From Cedecea neteri (GTDB lineage: Bacteria > Pseudomonadota > Gammaproteobacteria > Enterobacterales > Enterobacteriaceae), in the NCBI RefSeq assembly GCF_000758305.1, contig NZ_CP009458.1, forward strand, positions 3,100,001 to 3,164,000: DNA of 64,000 bases, read 5' to 3'. The notes beneath the pieces are model-generated. The model was not told the origin of the DNA. It was given only the letters and a program-made list of their open reading frames with translations, and did no database searches. Shown one piece after another: positions 59,698 to 64,000 of the stretch. How positions within the stretch are numbered: the first letter of the stretch is position 1; each line of letters opens with the position of its first letter. The translations under genes and the position numbers were made by a program.

Positions 59698-61173
59698 TCA
59701 GGCCTGAGCCATGTTTTTTGGCTCGATCAGGCGGCGCAGCAGCGGGATTAACAGCAACAAAATAACGCCGGTAGCGACGGAGCCCCAGCCCAACTGGCTA
59801 AAGACTTTGCTGTAGCCAGGGTCGGTCAGTATCGGCGTGCTGCCGCTGTTTTGCGGCATACGGCCGGAAACATAGCCCGCCAGCACGGAGGCCACGCCCG
59901 TAACCATCATCCAGCAGCCCATCATCAGGCCCTGCAGGTTGGCCGGGGCCAGTTTGCCGATCATCGAGTAGCCCACCGGGGAAATCAGCAGCTCGCCGAT
60001 GCTCTGCAGAATGTAGCTCAGCACAATCCATTTCAGCGCCACCATGCCGTCCGCTCCGGCGAGGGAAATGCCCAGCGGCAGCACCAGCATGCCAACACCC
60101 ATGCAGAACAGAGAAGAGGCAAACTGAGCGGGTATGTCGATGCGCACGCCGCGATCGCGCAGGCGTTTGAACAGCCAGGCCATCAGCGGGCCGCCGATCA
60201 CGATGACGATAGTGTTGATGTTTTGCAGCCACTGCGGAGAGACTTCCCAGCCGAAAGCGTTCAGGGTGACGTTATGCTCGGCGAACAGCGTCAGCCCCAT
60301 TGGTGCCAGCTGGTACAGCGACCAAAATACCAGCGAACCCGCTGCCAGCAACAAGTAGGCTGCCATGCGGCGACGTTCGTGCTTGCGAGGGTGGCGGGCG
60401 GTCATGACGCACAGCGACAGGAAGACCAGCGCGCCCAGCACGATAACAAATGTGCTGCTGAATTCGGTGTGCCCCAGCAGCAGGCGCAGGACGGGAACCA
60501 GAAGAATGAGGATCAGCAGGCCAAAAGCCATGCGCAGGTAAAACCCTTTCCCTTTGATGTGCTGCAGCGGGGTGCTGATATCGGCCAGCACCGGCCAGCG
60601 GAGTAAGGTAATGACTATGGCGGCTACGTTGCCGAGGGTAGCAAACAGGAACAGCGCCCGGTAGCTTTCTGTCAACTGGTAGTAGCCCGCCACGGTAAAG
60701 CCGATAAAGAAGCCCAGGTTCATCCCGGCGTAGTTCCACAGGAAGGCGGCTTCTCGGCGATCGTCATCCGGCGCGAAACGCTGGGTCAGCATCATGTTCA
60801 GACAGGTGACGTTCAGCCCGCTGCCGCTCAGGAACATCGCCAGCCCCCACCACAGGCCCGTCAGGCCCGCGTCGGCAATCAGATAGCAGCCCGCGACCTG
60901 CAGCAGCATCCCCAGCACAAACAGATTCCGGTTGCTCAGATAGCGGCCCCCGAGGCAGCCGCCAAACAGGTGCAGCCCGTAGTTGAATGCCCCGAAGATC
61001 CCCATCATGGCATCGGCCTCGCCTTCGCTAAAGCCCAGCCGCTTCGTAACGTAAAGCACCAGCGTGGAGTAAAGCACCGCAAAGCCCAGGGTGGCGAACA
61101 TCTGAATAAAGAACAGCGCGCCCGAGCCGGGAGGAATGGCCTGATGCGAAGCGTGGCCGGAAGATAAACTCAT
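59698..61173 (-). CDS. POT-like (PTR2) major facilitator transporter
   Basis: 491 residues from 61173 (GAGAG upstream); an earlier in-frame start at 61218 lies inside the leader hairpin. Twelve to fourteen membrane helices. The C-terminal half resembles peptide transporters (LQSIGELLISPVGYSMIGKLAP, GLMMGCWMMVTGVASVLAGY), but the N-terminal ExxERFxYYG motif of true proton-peptide symporters is replaced by MFATLGFAVLYSTLVLY. So the cargo may not be a peptide. Upstream on the same strand is a PHP metallohydrolase that may act on the imported compound. Confidence 0.85.
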   Translation of the reverse strand: MSLSSGHASHQAIPPGSGALFFIQMFATLGFAVLYSTLVLYVTKRLGFSEGEADAMMGIFGAFNYGLHLFGGCLGGRYLSNRNLFVLGMLLQVAGCYLIADAGLTGLWWGLAMFLSGSGLNVTCLNMMLTQRFAPDDDRREAAFLWNYAGMNLGFFIGFTVAGYYQLTESYRALFLFATLGNVAAIVITLLRWPVLADISTPLQHIKGKGFYLRMAFGLLILILLVPVLRLLLGHTEFSSTFVIVLGALVFLSLCVMTARHPRKHERRRMAAYLLLAAGSLVFWSLYQLAPMGLTLFAEHNVTLNAFGWEVSPQWLQNINTIVIVIGGPLMAWLFKRLRDRGVRIDIPAQFASSLFCMGVGMLVLPLGISLAGADGMVALKWIVLSYILQSIGELLISPVGYSMIGKLAPANLQGLMMGCWMMVTGVASVLAGYVSGRMPQNSGSTPILTDPGYSKVFSQLGWGSVATGVILLLLIPLLRRLIEPKNMAQA

Positions 61174-61190
61174 ATTGTCTCTCTCAACAA

Positions 61191-61226
61191 CAAAAAGACC
61201 CGGGAAGCAGGGCGTCACCGGGTCTT
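61191..61226 (-). terminator. terminator-like hairpin just before the POT-like gene
   Basis: Nine-base stem AAGACCCGG/CCGGGTCTT with a 14-base loop followed by TTTTTG on the minus strand, ending 18 bases before the POT-like start codon. Either ends the PHP gene transcript or acts as an attenuator. Confidence 0.65.
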
Positions 61227-61363
61227 AATTTCTATGACTATGATGAGGTAGCATTTTCGTCGTTTTTAGCGGTTTTATGCAAAGCAGAACGACTAAATAT
61301 TCACATTAAATAATTTCAAAATTTTACAAACCAAAAAGATAACCAGACGAAAGTGCTTAGAAA

Positions 61364-62794
61364 TCACTCCGAATCTGGGCTGCGGGGAAATTCAAGGTGG
61401 CCGGTTACCTCGCCCCAGGTTGCGCCGACAGGCGAGAGAAACAGCGGATGCTGAGCGCAGTAAACCGGGTTGATCATGCCCTCCAGCGAGCCATTCTCAC
61501 GGCGAATATCCCAGCGGATCCACGCATGTTTTGTCATATCTGCATGGATATCTTGCGGAGCATTTTCCAGGGGATATTCAGCCAGAATGCCCGCTTCCGA
61601 TACGACCTGAAGCGTGTAGCGCTGTTCACTATCTTTTACCGCCACGGTCAAGGCGATCTGTTTGCCATCGGCGGCGTCACCCGGCAGCAGCGCGCCGTCA
61701 TTCAGGCTGAACGTCAGGCCGCAGCGGCGCTCAAAGTAACAATGTCCTTTTTTGATGGCCGCCAGGATAGCCTCTCCGCTAAGCGCCTCGGCATAAACCC
61801 AGGTTGCCGGGTCGCCGTAAATGGACGGCTCGGTAGCCTGCGGATAGCGCTCGTGGGGTTGCATATGGCAGTCACTGCCGCCGACGGCATAAATTCGGTG
61901 TCCCGCGTTCCACAGCGTGGTGAAGATCTCGACCACCTGCTCGTTCGCGGTGGTGGCGTTTTTCCAGGTCGGGTCGTTGAGCACTTCCAGCACGTCGATA
62001 TCCGCCATCGGCATGTCGTTATAGAGCCAGCTCCACGGGTGCAGCATGGCGTGGTTTACGCTCAGCACGCTTTCTGGCCGCTTGAGCGCAATGCCCTGAG
62101 TGAGTAGACCGCGGCTGCTGTAATCTGCATTGCGCATATTCAGCGTGGCGGCGGGGCCGTGCACGTTCAGGTGGCCTTTGTCGGCGGTAACTTCAATACT
62201 TGGCAGCAACAAAACGCTGTCGTGGCGTGGCAGGCAGGCGTGGGACAAGTTGTGCTCGGTTAGGAAAAAGAAATCTAATCCCTGCGAAGCCATGATATCC
62301 AGCGCCTCAGGCAGCGTGTTGTTGCCGTCGGACAGCGTGGTATGGCCGTGCAGGTCGCCGCGATACCAGCCGGGACGATCGCTCAGCGCTCGCTGATAGT
62401 CAAAAATGACCTGGTGATCCGGGCGCAGCACGTCTTGTTTTTCAAAATCAACGGGAGCGGCCAGTGCGTCAAAGCTGATGTTCAGTTGATAACTCATGGG
62501 CTGCGGAGAGCGGCTTTCACCGATGACGTTATAGATATGCAACTGCCATTCTCCGGCGGGCAGTTCGCCGGGCAAGGCGCCCACCGAAGCCCAGTCTGTG
62601 CACACTGTCAGCACCTTTTCCGGTTTTTGCAGCATCACCGAAGCACGAAGCTGCTGGCGGCTGTCGTAAAGGTAGCAGTAGAGGTGTCCGGTACGCAGCG
62701 TCGTGCCCGTCAGGCTAATCGCCGGGGTATTGTCTGCCACAGGGAAGGTGTGAACGGCATGACCGAAGGGAATTTCACCGGAAAAAACGTGCAT
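61364..62794 (-). CDS. CehA/McbA-family PHP metallohydrolase
   Basis: 476 residues. N-terminal beta-sandwich-like domain (1-115), then a PHP domain with metal ligands His149, His151 and Asp156 (LHGHTTLSDG), His181 (TEHN), Glu201, His208/212 (EVTADKGHLNVHG), NHAMLHPW and GGSDCH; a C-terminal beta domain ends the protein. The family includes carbaryl hydrolases and phosphoesterases. No signal peptide, so cytoplasmic. AGGAGC before the ATG. Lies 190 bases upstream of the POT-like transporter on the same strand. Confidence 0.85.
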   Translation of the reverse strand: MHVFSGEIPFGHAVHTFPVADNTPAISLTGTTLRTGHLYCYLYDSRQQLRASVMLQKPEKVLTVCTDWASVGALPGELPAGEWQLHIYNVIGESRSPQPMSYQLNISFDALAAPVDFEKQDVLRPDHQVIFDYQRALSDRPGWYRGDLHGHTTLSDGNNTLPEALDIMASQGLDFFFLTEHNLSHACLPRHDSVLLLPSIEVTADKGHLNVHGPAATLNMRNADYSSRGLLTQGIALKRPESVLSVNHAMLHPWSWLYNDMPMADIDVLEVLNDPTWKNATTANEQVVEIFTTLWNAGHRIYAVGGSDCHMQPHERYPQATEPSIYGDPATWVYAEALSGEAILAAIKKGHCYFERRCGLTFSLNDGALLPGDAADGKQIALTVAVKDSEQRYTLQVVSEAGILAEYPLENAPQDIHADMTKHAWIRWDIRRENGSLEGMINPVYCAQHPLFLSPVGATWGEVTGHLEFPRSPDSE

Positions 62795-62892
62795 GATTTG
62801 CTCCTGTTCTTAATTGTCACGAGCTTAAGGGGAGCGGGTGAAGATTGTGTGTCGGTTGGGTGTCGGAAAGATGACGAAGTGATGAATGCGGC

Positions 62893-62918
62893 AGGAGAAG
62901 AAGGGGAGCGGGCTCCCC
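62893..62918 (-). terminator. malY terminator candidate
   Basis: Stem GGGGAGC/GCTCCCC with a two-base loop and TTCTTCTC on the minus strand, nine bases after the malY stop. Confidence 0.5.
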
Positions 62919-62926
62919 GTTAAGGA

Positions 62927-64000
62927 CTATTTCAGTGAACGGATCCCATTGATAAGCCGCTCGACGCCAGCCTCAAGTTTGACGCGTGGGCACCCGGCGT
63001 TAAGACGCACAAAACCGGTGCCTTCCGGGCCGTAGGTGTAGCCAGGCATGATGGCGACTTTCTGCTCTTCAATAAGCACCTTCTGCAGTGCTCTGTCGTC
63101 GAGCCCTAGCGGACGTAAATCAACCCAGGCCAGGTAGGTTGACTGCGGCGGCTGCCAGTTAAGTTCAGGAAATGCCTGGTTCAGCCTGTCGGCGACGAAC
63201 TGCAAATTGCTTTGCAGGTATTCCCGCAGTGCGTCAAGCCAGGGCTGACCTTCCCGGTAGGCGGCAATATGGGCCACAATCGCCAGCACGGCCGGAGAGG
63301 AGAGGCCATCCTGCCCTTTGAGCACGTTCAGGTACTGCTGACGGTCGTCCGCATTATTTATCAGCCCATAAGCACCGGTGAGGGCGGGGATATTGAAGCT
63401 TTTGGAGCCGGACGTGAGCAACGCCCAGCCGCCGTGGCCAACTTCGCACCACGGAATGTGACGGTTATTGCCCCACACCATATCCATATGGATCTCATCG
63501 CTGATAACCCGCACGCCGTGGCGTTCGCAGAGTTCAGCCATGGTGGTCAGCTCTTCCCGCGTCCAGACTTTGCCTGTCGGGTTATGCGGGCTGCAAAGCA
63601 GCATGATTTTACATTCAGGCCGGGCGAGCAGGGTTTCCAGCTCTGCCATATCGCAGTGCCAGCCTTCCGCTGTTTTTTGCAGCGGCGCGCTCAGAACCTG
63701 ACGCTGATTGCCTTCGATCGCTTTGTAGAACGCGTCGTAAGCTGGTGTGTGAATCAGTACGCCGTCGCCCGGCTGTGACCACTGGCGTATAAGCTGCGAA
63801 ACCATGTAAATCACCGAAGGCCCGTAGACCACGCTTTCCGGGTCGATGGTGCTGCCGAAACGCTGTTGATACCAGTGGGCAATAGCGGAGAGAAAATCGT
63901 CGTTCTTCCAGCGGCTGTAGCCGAGTACGCCGTGGGCCACTCTTTTTTGCAGGGCATCAAGAATGCAGGGCGCGGTAGGGAAGTCCATGTCGGAGATGGT
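62927..64000 (-). CDS. malY: MalY, PLP-dependent cystathionine beta-lyase (5' end outside window)
   Basis: Right-edge partial gene: 358 codons are present and the frame continues through the last base (TISDMDFPTAPC), so about 32 N-terminal residues are missing compared with the 390 of E. coli MalY. Fold type I aminotransferase class; the PLP lysine is in LTSGSKSFNIPALTGA, the PLP-phosphate and ring contacts in HTPAYDAFYKAI, CSPHNPTGKVW, and SDEIHMD. Cleaves cystathionine and also represses MalT in E. coli. In E. coli it is next to add; here six kilobases of accessory genes separate them. Confidence 0.95.
   Translation of the reverse strand, partial: TISDMDFPTAPCILDALQKRVAHGVLGYSRWKNDDFLSAIAHWYQQRFGSTIDPESVVYGPSVIYMVSQLIRQWSQPGDGVLIHTPAYDAFYKAIEGNQRQVLSAPLQKTAEGWHCDMAELETLLARPECKIMLLCSPHNPTGKVWTREELTTMAELCERHGVRVISDEIHMDMVWGNNRHIPWCEVGHGGWALLTSGSKSFNIPALTGAYGLINNADDRQQYLNVLKGQDGLSSPAVLAIVAHIAAYREGQPWLDALREYLQSNLQFVADRLNQAFPELNWQPPQSTYLAWVDLRPLGLDDRALQKVLIEEQKVAIMPGYTYGPEGTGFVRLNAGCPRVKLEAGVERLINGIRSLK

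Overview
The window is chromosomal DNA of an enterobacterium (order Enterobacterales, close to the Enterobacter/Klebsiella/Cedecea part of Enterobacteriaceae). The backbone has the gene order known from around 36-38 min of the Escherichia coli chromosome: pykF, valine tRNAs, mdtK, ribC, cfa, punC/punR, purR, ynhF, sodB, mepH, grxD, rnt, gloA-nemA-nemR, ydhL-ydhF, ydhKJI/slyA, slyB/anmK, mliC, pdxH, tyrS, pdxY, gstA, dtpA, nth-rsxEGDCBA, ydgK, cnu, ydgJ, add, malY. Most products match their E. coli counterparts nearly end to end, but several E. coli genes of this interval (ydhR-ydhZ, lhr, ydhP, sodC, blr) are not present here, and other genes sit in their places. Coding density and codon use look GC-moderate apart from a few AT-rich islands.

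Layout. 1-2040: pykF with a Cra-type operator, then an extra tRNA-Val(GAC). 2041-6248: an accessory cassette (Tet(X)-like FAD monooxygenase, LysR regulator, HSL-type esterase, RidA-family protein, and a 46-residue acidic CGDAC protein) bounded by identical 82-bp copies of one tRNA-Val gene. 6157-16200: tRNA-Val pair, mdtK, ribC, an inserted GH1 glycosidase, cfa with its two promoters and leader sites, punC/punR, purR with both autoregulatory operators, ynhF, sodB. 16348-27828: mepH, grxD, an AT-rich orphan secreted protein, rnt, gloA-nemA-nemR, a truncated EptA-like membrane protein, ydhL, ydhF, the ydhIJK efflux operon and slyA.

28048-35589 is an eight-gene same-strand operon (two luciferase-like flavin monooxygenases, an M20 deacylase, a GNAT acetyltransferase and an amino-acid ABC importer with two binding proteins). 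Its content matches the Bacillus subtilis ytmI/yxe-type systems that import S-substituted cysteines, N-acetylate them, oxidise the C-S bond and deacetylate the product to recover sulfur. 35634-51025 returns to backbone: slyB/anmK, mliC, pdxH, tyrS, pdxY, gstA, dtpA and the nth-rsx electron-transfer operon, ydgK, cnu.

51364-64000 is backbone interrupted by accessory genes: ydgJ; a two-partner-secretion-like pair made of a TpsB/FhaC-family outer-membrane transporter and a glycine-rich lipoprotein that has no recognisable TPS domain, separated by an intrinsic terminator; a YfeH-like symporter; add; a GNAT; a methyltransferase; a POT-like transporter lacking the usual ExxER motif; a CehA/McbA-type PHP metallohydrolase; and the 3' part of malY, which runs off the right edge.

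The most interesting items are the lipoprotein/TpsB pair, the S-substituted-cysteine operon with a perfect inverted repeat over its first start codon, the tRNA-Val-bounded cassette, and an exact SlyA-type box just upstream of the cfa housekeeping promoter. No IS element, integrase, prophage or CRISPR array was found.
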